Below, piece by piece: positions 6,737-15,089 of a DNA stretch of 37,463 nt. A program made the position numbers and the translations under genes. Under the pieces are notes generated by a model, which worked only from the letters and a program-made list of their open reading frames with translations, made no database searches and had not been told where the DNA came from. Position 1 is the stretch's first letter; every line of letters starts with the position of its first letter. The DNA lies in contig CANJNZ010000045.1 in the NCBI GenBank assembly GCA_947476045.1, positions 1 through 37,463 of the forward strand, given 5' to 3'. Source of the DNA: Chthoniobacteraceae bacterium. GTDB lineage: Bacteria; Verrucomicrobiota; Verrucomicrobiia; Chthoniobacterales; Chthoniobacteraceae.

Positions 6737-9700
6737 TAAAGCTTAGGGGCTACTTCGTGCGGCACAGCGCTCGCTGACTTAGCGCCCTTTTTCGTCGCCT
6801 CGTATTGCACGCGAAGTTTTTCCGCCTCGGCTTTTGCGGCGACGACTTCCTTTGCCAGCACGGCGGCGGCTTTCTCGGCGGCGGCTTTGTTTTTTACCGC
6901 GTCTTTTTCGAGCTGCGGGATGCGCGCCTTGAGTTCGACTGTTTGTTTTTTTGCCTCCTCGATAGATTTCTTTGCCTCGTCGAGGGCCTTTTGTGCGAGT
7001 GAGATTTTGTCGGCAGCGAGCTTCGCGTCGGCCTGAGCTTTCTTCACCGCTTCGAGCAAATCCGGTGAGACGGCCGCTGGTTTGATGGCTGGTTTTCCCT
7101 TAGTAGCAGCGACCGCTTCCTCGGCTTTGGCAACGACTGGCTTTTGCGCCTGCACTGCACCATTGGCTGTGGCGTATTCGGGCGTGCCTTCGGCGAACTT
7201 CGCACGCTCGGCGCGGAGACGCACGAGTTCCGCAGAAGCAGCTTCCAATCTTTTCACCGCCTCGGCTGTTTCGGCTTCGGGCTTATTTGGCGGCGGTGCG
7301 TCCGTCTTTTTATCGGTGACGGCTTTTTCCGCAGAAGCAAGCGCGGCTTTGGCAACATCTGCAGCCTGCTTCGCCGCAACGAGCGCCTGCTCTTTTGTAG
7401 CGATGATTTTCGGCATATTCGCAACGGTCAGTTGAGCAGCAGCAAGCCCCTGCTTCGTCATTTCGACCTGTCGGAATGAGTCCTTCGCAGCGGCCACGGC
7501 CTCTTCGTATTTTGCCTGCTTTTCGGCGGCGTTTTGCTTCGCATTGAAAACCATCTGGTAAATTTGCGCGCGCCTCCACCGCTCCACGCTCGCCTTCGAC
7601 GCAGCAATGCGGGCGTTGGCTGCATCATGTTCAGCCCTGGCTTTGGCGAGCGTCTGCTCTGCCTCTGCCTGCACCGGTGTCGGCTTCGCTTTCGTTTGTA
7701 GTTTCTGAATTTCACCTTCGGCAGTAGCGATGGATTTTGTCGCGGCTTCGATTTGCCTCGGCACATCAGCCTTCAATTTCCTCATCTCCGCCTGTGCCTG
7801 CTGGAGCCGCTGAGAAAGAGCCTCCACGTTTTTTTGTGCGTTTGTGATTGCACTTTTAGCAGCCTCGGATTCCGCAGGTTTTCCATTCGCCCCCCCGCTC
7901 TGATTTGGAGCCGCATGCGCCTGCTCGGCCTTAATGATTTCCGGCTTGAGCGCCTGCACCGCTTCGTTGGCGCGAGCGTATTCGGGGGTTCCTTGTGTAA
8001 TTTTCGCGCGCTCCTCGCGGCGTCTGACGATCTCGGCGGCCAATTCATCGAATTTCTTCTTCGCCTCAGCCTTCGCAGAATCGTCGGCGGGCGCAGTGGA
8101 GGTTTTCTGCTGCACTGAGCCTGTGGTGCGCGCTTTCACGCCGGCATCCTTCGCTTTCTCCAATTCAACCGTGAGATCGTTCACCGCTTTCTCTGCATTT
8201 CCCGATGCTGCCTTCGTCGTTTCGCTTTGTTTCGCCGCCTCTGCTTTTCGCGCCTCAGCAGCGGCGATCTCCGCCATGCGCTTCGACTCTGCAGTTTCTT
8301 TTTCCGTTTTTACCCTGGCCTCCGCTTTTGCGACGGCCTCCTGCAATGAGGGCAGCGCTCCGTTGCTTTCGGCTATCGCTTTTTCCGCAGCGGTAATCTG
8401 CTCGGCGATGACGGGCGGATTCATATCCAGCGCGCCGCTGCGTTTTCCATCGAGCGAGCAAACGCGCACCTCGCCCGTCCAGTCGGTCGCGATCACGCGC
8501 TCGCCATTAAGTGTGCATCGGACGGCGAGATCACTGAACGCCTCAGTCGTCGCGATCTGTTTTCCGGTCGCATCCCAAATCTTCGCCACCTTGTCGCGGC
8601 CGCACGTGGCCAGCCGTCCATCGGGCGAAAACTCCGCCCACAGCGCGCCACCATTGTGCGCGGCCCAGCTTTTCATCTCCGTGCCATCCTTCACATTCCA
8701 CAGCGTCACCTTGCCGTCCTCACTCGCGCTCGCGAGCACGCCGGGCATAAACGCCAACGCCGTCACGCCTGCCTTGTGTCCTGCGAGTGTGTTGAACGGC
8801 TTCGGGTCCGTGCCTGTCTCCCATACTTCAATGCCGCCATTACGGTCACCTGATGCGAGATATTTTCCGTCAGGGCTAAATGCGATCGCCGTCACCCACT
8901 CCGTGTGTTTTTTGATCGTTGCAGTCTGCTTGCCGTCCTTCGTCTGGAAAATTTTCAAGCGCCTGTCCACACCACCGAGCGCTACGAACTGATGGTCCGG
9001 TGAAATATCCGCCGCCAGCACCGCGTCCGTTTCATTGCCCACGGTGCCTGCACGCTCGCCCGTCGTCACATCCCACAACACGACCCTGCCCGACTTCCCG
9101 CCGAGGCCGCCCGCAGCGAGCAGCAGCTTCGCATTGCGCGAAAAGCGCAGCACATTTGGAAACCCTTCGGGAAATGCCAGCACACCCAGCCGCTCGGTCG
9201 TCTCGGTGTTGAAAAGGAACACCTGTCTTTGCCCGCCGACTGCCACGAGCGGCGCCCACGGACTGGCAGCCATCGCGAGAATCACGTTGCCCTGACGCGC
9301 ACGCACAAACGGCTCCATCGGCAAATCGCCCGGCATCGGCGGCGGGCCATCGGGGCGTTTGAGTGACACGATTGCGGCGTCCACTTTGTTCGCCGCGACT
9401 TGCGCCGGTTTGCTGCCGGGATTTTCGAGTGCAAAGCCAGCGATCCAGTTTTTTAGCAACGCAAGCTCGGCCTCGCTCAGTTTGTCGCCCTTCGGCGGCA
9501 TCTTCGGATCCTCGGCCTGCGTGCATACTTTATACATCAGCGATCCGTCGGCATTACCCGGCTTGATCACTGGGCCATTCTCGCTGCCGGCGAGTGCGCC
9601 TGCGTAAGTCGTCAGATCGAGTCCCGCCTTCTTCTTGTCGGGGTTGTGGCAGTTCGTGCAGACATTGCGGAAAATGGGCGCGATGTGTTCGGCATACGTC

Positions 9701-9777
9701 ACCTTGGCCGGTGCCTGTGCGTTTGCTACAAGGCAAACACCGAGCAATGCGGCGAAGATGGGAAGGAGCGATTTCAC
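6736..9777 (-). CDS. Exported c-type cytochrome / WD40 / coiled-coil protein, 1013 aa
   Basis: GTG start at 9777. Signal peptide residues 1-22 (ending ANAQA). A planctomycete-type cytochrome c-like domain follows: heme motif C40-T-N-C43-H44 and candidate axial Met93 in DPKMPPKGDKLSE. Residues about 150-470 form a WD40 propeller with repeated FSPDG...LASG...VWE units. From about 475 to the end is an Ala/Lys/Glu-rich coiled coil with an internal duplication: GTPEYARANEAVQALKP and GTPEYATANGAVQAQKP lie about 267 residues apart. Such proteins are typical of Planctomycetes and Verrucomicrobia and usually lie beside DUF1549/DUF1553 or DUF1501 genes; none is present here. Probably periplasmic or surface-located and redox-linked, but the role is not established. 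Confidence 0.88.
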   Translation of the reverse strand: MKSLLPIFAALLGVCLVANAQAPAKVTYAEHIAPIFRNVCTNCHNPDKKKAGLDLTTYAGALAGSENGPVIKPGNADGSLMYKVCTQAEDPKMPPKGDKLSEAELALLKNWIAGFALENPGSKPAQVAANKVDAAIVSLKRPDGPPPMPGDLPMEPFVRARQGNVILAMAASPWAPLVAVGGQRQVFLFNTETTERLGVLAFPEGFPNVLRFSRNAKLLLAAGGLGGKSGRVVLWDVTTGERAGTVGNETDAVLAADISPDHQFVALGGVDRRLKIFQTKDGKQTATIKKHTEWVTAIAFSPDGKYLASGDRNGGIEVWETGTDPKPFNTLAGHKAGVTALAFMPGVLASASEDGKVTLWNVKDGTEMKSWAAHNGGALWAEFSPDGRLATCGRDKVAKIWDATGKQIATTEAFSDLAVRCTLNGERVIATDWTGEVRVCSLDGKRSGALDMNPPVIAEQITAAEKAIAESNGALPSLQEAVAKAEARVKTEKETAESKRMAEIAAAEARKAEAAKQSETTKAASGNAEKAVNDLTVELEKAKDAGVKARTTGSVQQKTSTAPADDSAKAEAKKKFDELAAEIVRRREERAKITQGTPEYARANEAVQALKPEIIKAEQAHAAPNQSGGANGKPAESEAAKSAITNAQKNVEALSQRLQQAQAEMRKLKADVPRQIEAATKSIATAEGEIQKLQTKAKPTPVQAEAEQTLAKARAEHDAANARIAASKASVERWRRAQIYQMVFNAKQNAAEKQAKYEEAVAAAKDSFRQVEMTKQGLAAAQLTVANMPKIIATKEQALVAAKQAADVAKAALASAEKAVTDKKTDAPPPNKPEAETAEAVKRLEAASAELVRLRAERAKFAEGTPEYATANGAVQAQKPVVAKAEEAVAATKGKPAIKPAAVSPDLLEAVKKAQADAKLAADKISLAQKALDEAKKSIEEAKKQTVELKARIPQLEKDAVKNKAAAEKAAAVLAKEVVAAKAEAEKLRVQYEATKKGAKSASAVPHEVAPKL

Positions 9778-9889
9778 GTTCGTATCATTTGAAAGCGATG
9801 AGGCGAGTTTGAATTAGCGGATTTTTCCAGCACGACCGCAATCACTCATTGCCCTCGCCGCCCGACCTTGAGTTGGCAATAATGCTGAC

Positions 9890-10750
9890 ATGAGTAACGC
9901 ACCGCGCACGGCCTTTGTCCTCGGCGCCGGGCTGGGCACGCGGCTGCGACCGCTGACGGCACGGCGCCCGAAACCGCTTATTCCCGTGGGTGGAAAGCCG
10001 TTGATCTGCCACGCGATGGATCATCTTCTGGCGCTCGGTGTTGAGCGTTTCGTCGTAAACACACACTGGTGCGCTGAGCGGTATGCGGAGTTTTTTCCGA
10101 AAGGGACTTACAAGCACGCGCCCGTGATTTTTGTCCACGAAACGCCAGAAGTGCTGGAGACAGCGGGCGGGATTTGGAACGCACGCGCTCATTTAGGAGA
10201 CGGACCATTCGTTGTTTATAACGGGGACATCCTCAGTGACGTCCCGCTGGAACGTGCGTGGGCGCATCACACGGCCAGCGGAAATGTAGTGACGCTCGTG
10301 CTGCGTTCGCATGGAGGAAATCAAAACGTGGCATACGATGCGGGCCGCGTGCTGGATTTGCGACGCGAGCTGAGGCCGGACATCGTTCCGGGCCATGTGT
10401 TCACGGGGATCTATTTTGTGGAGCCGAGTTTCATCGCTCGGATTCCGGCGGGTGTTAAAATGTCCGTCGTCCCGATTTTTCACACGATGATCCGGGAAGG
10501 TGCGAAGCTCGGCGGCATCGTGCTCGACGAAGGCGACTGGCGCGATCTCGGGACTCGCGAAGAGTATCTCGCCGCGTGCGCTGCCGTCGGCGAACCAACA
10601 AATGCTACTGCACAAATCGGCGAGGGCGCGGTGCTGCGCGATTGCATCATCTGGCCGGGTGGCGAAGTCGCGCCCGGAGCACGGCTGACTCGCTGCATCG
10701 TGACCGACGGTGCACGCGCCGAGGGTGAGAGGCTGGATACGGATTTTTGA
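9890..10750 (+). CDS. NDP-sugar nucleotidyltransferase (GlmU/MurU/RmlA-like)
   Basis: 286 aa. The N-terminal nucleotidyltransferase signature is plain: LGAGLGTRLRPLT at residues 11-23 and RPKPLIPVGGKP at 26-37. YNGDIL carries the metal-binding Asp, and EGDWRDLGTREEYL is typical of sugar-1-phosphate nucleotidyltransferases. The C-terminal 40 residues have isoleucine-patch-like hexapeptide turns (AQIGEGAVLRDCIIWPGGEV), a short left-handed beta helix. It activates a sugar 1-phosphate to an NDP-sugar for cell-wall or surface glycan synthesis. The exact sugar cannot be read from sequence; a MurNAc-1-P uridylyltransferase-like role is possible but no partner kinase is adjacent. No Shine-Dalgarno sequence is visible before the ATG. 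Confidence 0.85.
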   Translation: MSNAPRTAFVLGAGLGTRLRPLTARRPKPLIPVGGKPLICHAMDHLLALGVERFVVNTHWCAERYAEFFPKGTYKHAPVIFVHETPEVLETAGGIWNARAHLGDGPFVVYNGDILSDVPLERAWAHHTASGNVVTLVLRSHGGNQNVAYDAGRVLDLRRELRPDIVPGHVFTGIYFVEPSFIARIPAGVKMSVVPIFHTMIREGAKLGGIVLDEGDWRDLGTREEYLAACAAVGEPTNATAQIGEGAVLRDCIIWPGGEVAPGARLTRCIVTDGARAEGERLDTDF

Positions 10751-10753
10751 GTG

Positions 10754-12121
10754 TCAGCGAATTGCCTTTTTACTCCCGGGAGAAAGAAGGCGGATTTCAA
10801 ATTCGGTAATTTCTTCGTCCGAGCGCAGCAGTCGCAAATCTCCTCCCTGCGCCCGCGCCAGTTCGCGCGCAATACTGAGACCGAGGCCGTGTCCGACACG
10901 CTGTTCGTCGCTCTCACCACACGTGAAGCGATTAAAAATAACCGGCATTTTTTCGCCCGGTATCGGTGTGCCTGTGCTCGCGACAATGATGAAAACACCT
11001 TCCTCATCAGTGCCAGCGCTGACGTTTATCAGCCCGCCGTCGCGATTATATTTCACCGCGTTTTCGAGAAGGTTCAGCAACACTTGCTCGACGCGAGCTT
11101 CATCCGCGATAGCCGAGATTTTTTCCGGCAAATCGTGCTCGATGCGGAGTTTGCGCTGGGCAGCTAGGACTTCGGCGTCTTCGAGACAGCCTTCGATGAG
11201 CATACGAAGATCGGTATCAACCGCCTTCACCGCGAGGCGACCCGCATCGGCTCGCGCGAGGAGAAGCAGTCCCTCGGCCAGCGAAGAGAGCCGTCGCGTC
11301 TGCTGCAGGAGTTCATCCAGCTCGCGGCAATGTTCAGGCGAAAGTCCGGGTTGCTTGAGCAGCGATTCGATGCACGAACGCATGACGGTGATTGGCGTCT
11401 TGAGCTGGTGCGATGCGTCGGATGCGAAGTGAACAGCCTGAGTGTATCCCTTTTCGAGTTGCTCGAAGGTTTTGTTGAGCACCTCGGTGAGTTCGTGAAT
11501 TTCATCCTTCGCATCAGGCACGGGCAGTCGCTGCGTCAAATCCTCGGTGGTGATGCGCCGGGCGGCATCGGTGATTTTTTTGACGGGTCGCAGTGCGCGG
11601 ACTGCCACGAGTAGTCCCCCAGCGAGGCTGAAGAGCAGGATCGCTGGTAGCGAAATGAGGATGGCGTGCGAGACACGGGCGAGTGTCGCATCATCATTCG
11701 CGAGTGATGCGCCGAGGTGGAGCGTGAGCGACTTATGATAGTAGGTGCCGACGCGATAGGGTCGCTCACGGAAAATGAATTCGTGTAGCTCAGGCTGTCC
11801 TCCTCCGAGGCTTGTATTTTTGAGGCTCGATGAGCGGTAGAGCGTCTGTTTGTTCGCGCCGATGATTTCAATCAAATGCGAGTTGGCTGAAGGCGGCATC
11901 AAGTCGTCCGCTATGAAAGTGCGCACTTCCGCTGGGCCGCCGGGACGTTGATCGAGATTCCAGAAAATCTCGCTCGCGACGCGATCCATGCGCTGATCCA
12001 AAATCTCCATCAGTTCGTATTGGAGAAAGTAGCTGATGCCGAAAAGCGCGAGCCCCATCGCGCCGCCGGCCATCAGTGCGGACCAAAGCGCGACTTTGAC
12101 CCGCAGGGGCAGCGCGCTCAT
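10754..12121 (-). CDS. Two-component sensor histidine kinase (QseC/CusS-like)
   Basis: 455 aa. TM1 residues about 9-32, periplasmic sensor about 33-150, TM2 about 152-175, HAMP about 176-228. The HisKA dimerisation domain has phospho-acceptor His238 in DASHQLKTPI, then an HATPase with N-box NLLENAVKYN and a lid ending in GHGLGLSIARELA. The start overlaps the response-regulator stop by ATGA, so the kinase is the second gene of the pair. The periplasmic domain has no motif that reveals the signal. Family resemblance is to kinases sensing metals or envelope stress; that is a guess from the regulator type. Confidence 0.93.
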   Translation of the reverse strand: MSALPLRVKVALWSALMAGGAMGLALFGISYFLQYELMEILDQRMDRVASEIFWNLDQRPGGPAEVRTFIADDLMPPSANSHLIEIIGANKQTLYRSSSLKNTSLGGGQPELHEFIFRERPYRVGTYYHKSLTLHLGASLANDDATLARVSHAILISLPAILLFSLAGGLLVAVRALRPVKKITDAARRITTEDLTQRLPVPDAKDEIHELTEVLNKTFEQLEKGYTQAVHFASDASHQLKTPITVMRSCIESLLKQPGLSPEHCRELDELLQQTRRLSSLAEGLLLLARADAGRLAVKAVDTDLRMLIEGCLEDAEVLAAQRKLRIEHDLPEKISAIADEARVEQVLLNLLENAVKYNRDGGLINVSAGTDEEGVFIIVASTGTPIPGEKMPVIFNRFTCGESDEQRVGHGLGLSIARELARAQGGDLRLLRSDEEITEFEIRLLSPGSKKAIR

Positions 12122-12795
12122 GCCGCCGGCGCTTCGATTTTATAGCCGACGTTGCGCACTGTCTGGATGAGCTTCACGGGGAAATCCTCATCCACCTTGC
12201 GGCGGACGCGCTGGATGTAAACGTCCACGGCGTTCGTCTCGTCATCGAGCGCGCTCTTCCACACGTGCTCGCAAAGCTCCGTGCGCGTGAAGGCGCGACC
12301 CATGTGTCGCATGAGGAAATTGAGCAGTCCGTATTCGCGCAGCGACAGGTAAAGTTTTGTCGTGCCGCGAATGACATCGCGCGTGGTTTCATTCAGCACG
12401 AGATCGCCTACGCGCAGGAGCGGCGAGTTATCCGCGCCTTTGCGCCGGGTGAGGGCGTTCACGCGGGCGATCAATTCCTCCATCGCAAACGGCTTGGGTA
12501 AATAGTCGTCGGCACCGAGATCGAGTCCGCTGATACGGTCGGGCAATTCACCACGTGCTGTGATGATGAGCACCGGTGTGGACAGACTGCGCTGGCGGAT
12601 GGCTCGAAGGATTTCGATGCCGTCGCAACCCGGCAACGCCAGATCGAGAAGGATGATATCAAACGGGCGTGTGGTGGCGGCTTTGAGGCCTTCGTCACCT
12701 TTGTGAAGGGTTTCCACCGTGTGACCCTCGGCAATGAGGGCTTTTGCGATGTAGCGGGCGATTTTTTCTTCGTCTTCGACTAGTAGTATTTTCAT
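12118..12795 (-). CDS. OmpR/PhoB-family response regulator
   Basis: 225 aa with a receiver domain (phosphorylated Asp51 in IILLDLALPG, acidic pocket E7-D8, Thr in ITARGE, Lys in DYLPKPF) and a C-terminal winged helix (SLREYGLLNFLMRHMGRAFT, ETNAVDVYIQRVRRKVD, IQTVRNVGYKIE). It resembles CusR/QseB-type regulators. It is the first gene of a two-gene operon with the kinase and is transcribed away from the exported VWA gene at 12934. The 138-bp divergent spacer could hold shared control sites, but I see no convincing direct repeats. Confidence 0.95.
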   Translation of the reverse strand: MKILLVEDEEKIARYIAKALIAEGHTVETLHKGDEGLKAATTRPFDIILLDLALPGCDGIEILRAIRQRSLSTPVLIITARGELPDRISGLDLGADDYLPKPFAMEELIARVNALTRRKGADNSPLLRVGDLVLNETTRDVIRGTTKLYLSLREYGLLNFLMRHMGRAFTRTELCEHVWKSALDDETNAVDVYIQRVRRKVDEDFPVKLIQTVRNVGYKIEAPAA

Positions 12796-12933
12796 GGGGA
12801 GTGATTGTTATTTTTGGAATAAATGAGCGGTTTTCGGCGATGTGCAATGGCGGCGTTGATTGCTAACGAATTTTTTACAACTCCTGAACGAAGTCCTGAC
12901 AACCCCGGAAATGCGATGCGCTACGTTCGCGGC

Positions 12934-14070
12934 ATGAAAACAACACGCACACTAGCCATCGCCACGCTCGCTCTCTGCGGGCTTTCCTTCACCCACGCTT
13001 CGGACGCCAAGTCCGACCAGCCGGTAGTTCAAATCGCCATCCTGCTCGATAACTCGGGCAGCATGAGCGGGCTGATCGCACAGGCAAAAACGCAGCTCTG
13101 GAATATCGTCAACGAATTCATCTCCGCCAAACAGGACGGCAAAGCGCCGCGCGTGCAGGTCGCGCTTTTTGAATACGGCATGAATAAGCACGGTGAGAAA
13201 GGCTATATTGAACGCCTCTCCCCGCTCACCGACGACCTCGACAAGCTGAGCGAGCAGCTATTTTCCATCTCGTCGAAAGACTCGGGTGGCGAGGAATACT
13301 GCGGCTGGGTCATCCGCGACGCGGTGGAAAAACTCGAATGGGACAATTCGCCGAAGACCTACAAGGCGATCTTCATCGCGGGCAATGAGCCGTTCACGCA
13401 GGGTTCGGTGAAATACACCGTCGCGTGCAAGGCCGCGATCTCGAAGGGGATCATCGTGAACACCATCCACTGCGGCCCCGAGAGCGAGGGCATCAGCGGT
13501 ATGTGGAAGGACGCGGCGGCGATTTCCGACGGACGTTTTCTCATCATCAATCACAACGCCCAAGTCGCCGCGATCCCCGCTCCACAGGACAAGGATATCG
13601 CCGAATTAAATGCCAAACTAAACACGACCTACGTGGCCTACGGCGCAAAAGGCGGAGAAGGCAAAAGCAGGCAGATGGCTCAGGACGCGAATGCCGCAGC
13701 AGCACCGGCGGCAGCCGAGGTCGTGGCTAAACGCGCAGCGAGTAAAGCCTCTTCAAATTACGACAATGGCTCATGGGACATCGTGGATCGCGCAAAGCAA
13801 AAGGACTTCGACATCAGCAAGGTCGCTGATGCGGAACTGCCCGAGGAAATGCGCAAGTTGAGCGCGGAAGAACGCAAAACTTACGTGGAGAAGAAACGCA
13901 CCGAGCGCGAGGATCTCCAAAAGAAACTCAGCACCCTCGCTGTAGAACGCGACAAATTCGTCGCTGAAAAACAAAAGGAGCAGAGCAAAGACCCGACACT
14001 GGCGGGCGCAGTCACCACTGCTGTGCGTGAGCAGGCCGAAAAGAAAGGCGTGAGCTTCGAGAAGAAGTAA
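12934..14070 (+). CDS. Exported VWA-domain protein
   Basis: ATG 12934 gives 378 aa with a signal peptide (MKTTRTLAIATLALCGLSFTHA). The longer open frame from 12823 lacks one, so I prefer this start. A von Willebrand A domain spans about residues 30-240 with an intact MIDAS D39-x-S41-x-S43 (LLDNSGSMSG). The second half contains SSKDSGGEEYCGWVIRDAV and AGNEPFTQGSV. Residues about 290-378 are Lys/Glu-rich coiled coil. VWA domains bind partners through a divalent metal; this one acts in the periplasm or at the surface. It is transcribed divergently from the two-component operon and converges on apbE. Partner and function unknown. Confidence 0.85.
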   Translation: MKTTRTLAIATLALCGLSFTHASDAKSDQPVVQIAILLDNSGSMSGLIAQAKTQLWNIVNEFISAKQDGKAPRVQVALFEYGMNKHGEKGYIERLSPLTDDLDKLSEQLFSISSKDSGGEEYCGWVIRDAVEKLEWDNSPKTYKAIFIAGNEPFTQGSVKYTVACKAAISKGIIVNTIHCGPESEGISGMWKDAAAISDGRFLIINHNAQVAAIPAPQDKDIAELNAKLNTTYVAYGAKGGEGKSRQMAQDANAAAAPAAAEVVAKRAASKASSNYDNGSWDIVDRAKQKDFDISKVADAELPEEMRKLSAEERKTYVEKKRTEREDLQKKLSTLAVERDKFVAEKQKEQSKDPTLAGAVTTAVREQAEKKGVSFEKK

Positions 14071-14074
14071 CCGC

Positions 14075-15085
14075 TTACTTCATCAACCAGTCCGACCAGT
14101 CGGGCGACTCGGTGACTTCCACTTTTTTCGCAGGCTGACGCTGGAAGCGTGCGGCGGCTTTCCACTCGGCGACGAGCTTCAGTCCTTGTTCTGGACCGAT
14201 TACACTGCACGCCGTCGAGATGCCAGCCGTCAGTCCATCGTGCGCAATCACAGTTACAAGATTGTGGTCGGTGAGCGGCTGGCCTGTGCGTGGATCGAGG
14301 ATGTGCGAGTAGCGCTTCCCGCCAATCTCCAGTCGCTGAAACCGATCTCCACTCGTCGAAATCGCTGCATTCGCAATCTCCACGACAGGCGGCATAGGTT
14401 TGGACGTTTCGCCCTCCACGTCGAGCGAACCGACCTTCACGCGCCAGCCTTTTCGGCCCGGCGGTGCGTCGCCCGCAACCGTGTCTCCACCAGCAGCCAC
14501 GAGCGAAACCGGAAATCCCTTCTGCTTCAAAACTCTCACCGCTTCATCGCAAGCGTAGCCCTTTGCGATGGAACCGAGATCCAGCCGCATCTGCGGTGCG
14601 AGCAATTCCACTGTGTGCCCCTTTTCATCAAGCCGCATTTTTTTAAAACCCACGCGCGCTCGCATTTCCTCGATCAATTCCGGCGACGGTAGCTCCTTCT
14701 TCCGCCTCGCCCGCCGCCACACACTCGTGAGCGGCCCGCAAGTCACGTCGAATGCTCCATCCGTCTGCGTAGCGAGTTGCTGCGCACGCGAAAGCACCAT
14801 CCACAATTCCTTGCTCACTTTTACCGCTATTCCGCCGCCCGAGCTTTGCGAAAGTTTCGCCAGTTCGCTGTAGTCTTCGTAGTCGCTGAAGATCGCGTTC
14901 AGTGCTTCGACTCGCGCGAATGCAGCATCCGCCGCCGCACTCGCATCACTTTCCTTTTCAGCAAAGATCGTGATCTGAAATGGAACACCCATCTCCGCTT
15001 TCTCAAACGCAAACTTTTGCAATTCCGTCGCCCTTGCAGCGAGCGCTGCGCAGATGGCGACAAGAAAGCGAATCGTTTTCAGCAT
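14075..15085 (-). CDS. apbE: FAD:protein FMN transferase, ApbE family
   Basis: 336 aa with a signal peptide-like N-terminus (residues 1-19). ApbE covalently attaches FMN from FAD to a Thr of target proteins such as Nqr or Rnf subunits, outside the cytoplasmic membrane. Family motifs are present in order: DLGSIAKGYA (169-178), AAGGD (197-201), SHILDPRTG (260-268) and the metal-binding DGLTAGISTA (283-292). The gene begins 4 bp after the mutS stop, so it is cotranscribed with mutS although there is no known functional link. No flavin-acceptor gene is in the window. Confidence 0.93.
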   Translation of the reverse strand: MLKTIRFLVAICAALAARATELQKFAFEKAEMGVPFQITIFAEKESDASAAADAAFARVEALNAIFSDYEDYSELAKLSQSSGGGIAVKVSKELWMVLSRAQQLATQTDGAFDVTCGPLTSVWRRARRKKELPSPELIEEMRARVGFKKMRLDEKGHTVELLAPQMRLDLGSIAKGYACDEAVRVLKQKGFPVSLVAAGGDTVAGDAPPGRKGWRVKVGSLDVEGETSKPMPPVVEIANAAISTSGDRFQRLEIGGKRYSHILDPRTGQPLTDHNLVTVIAHDGLTAGISTACSVIGPEQGLKLVAEWKAAARFQRQPAKKVEVTESPDWSDWLMK

Positions 15086-15089
15086 CGGC

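Noticed and set aside
9870-9890. AATAAT at 9878-9883 as a promoter and TTGGCA as a sigma-54 site before the nucleotidyltransferase
   Set aside because: No -35 at the right distance, and the GG-N10-GC spacing of sigma-54 promoters is not met.
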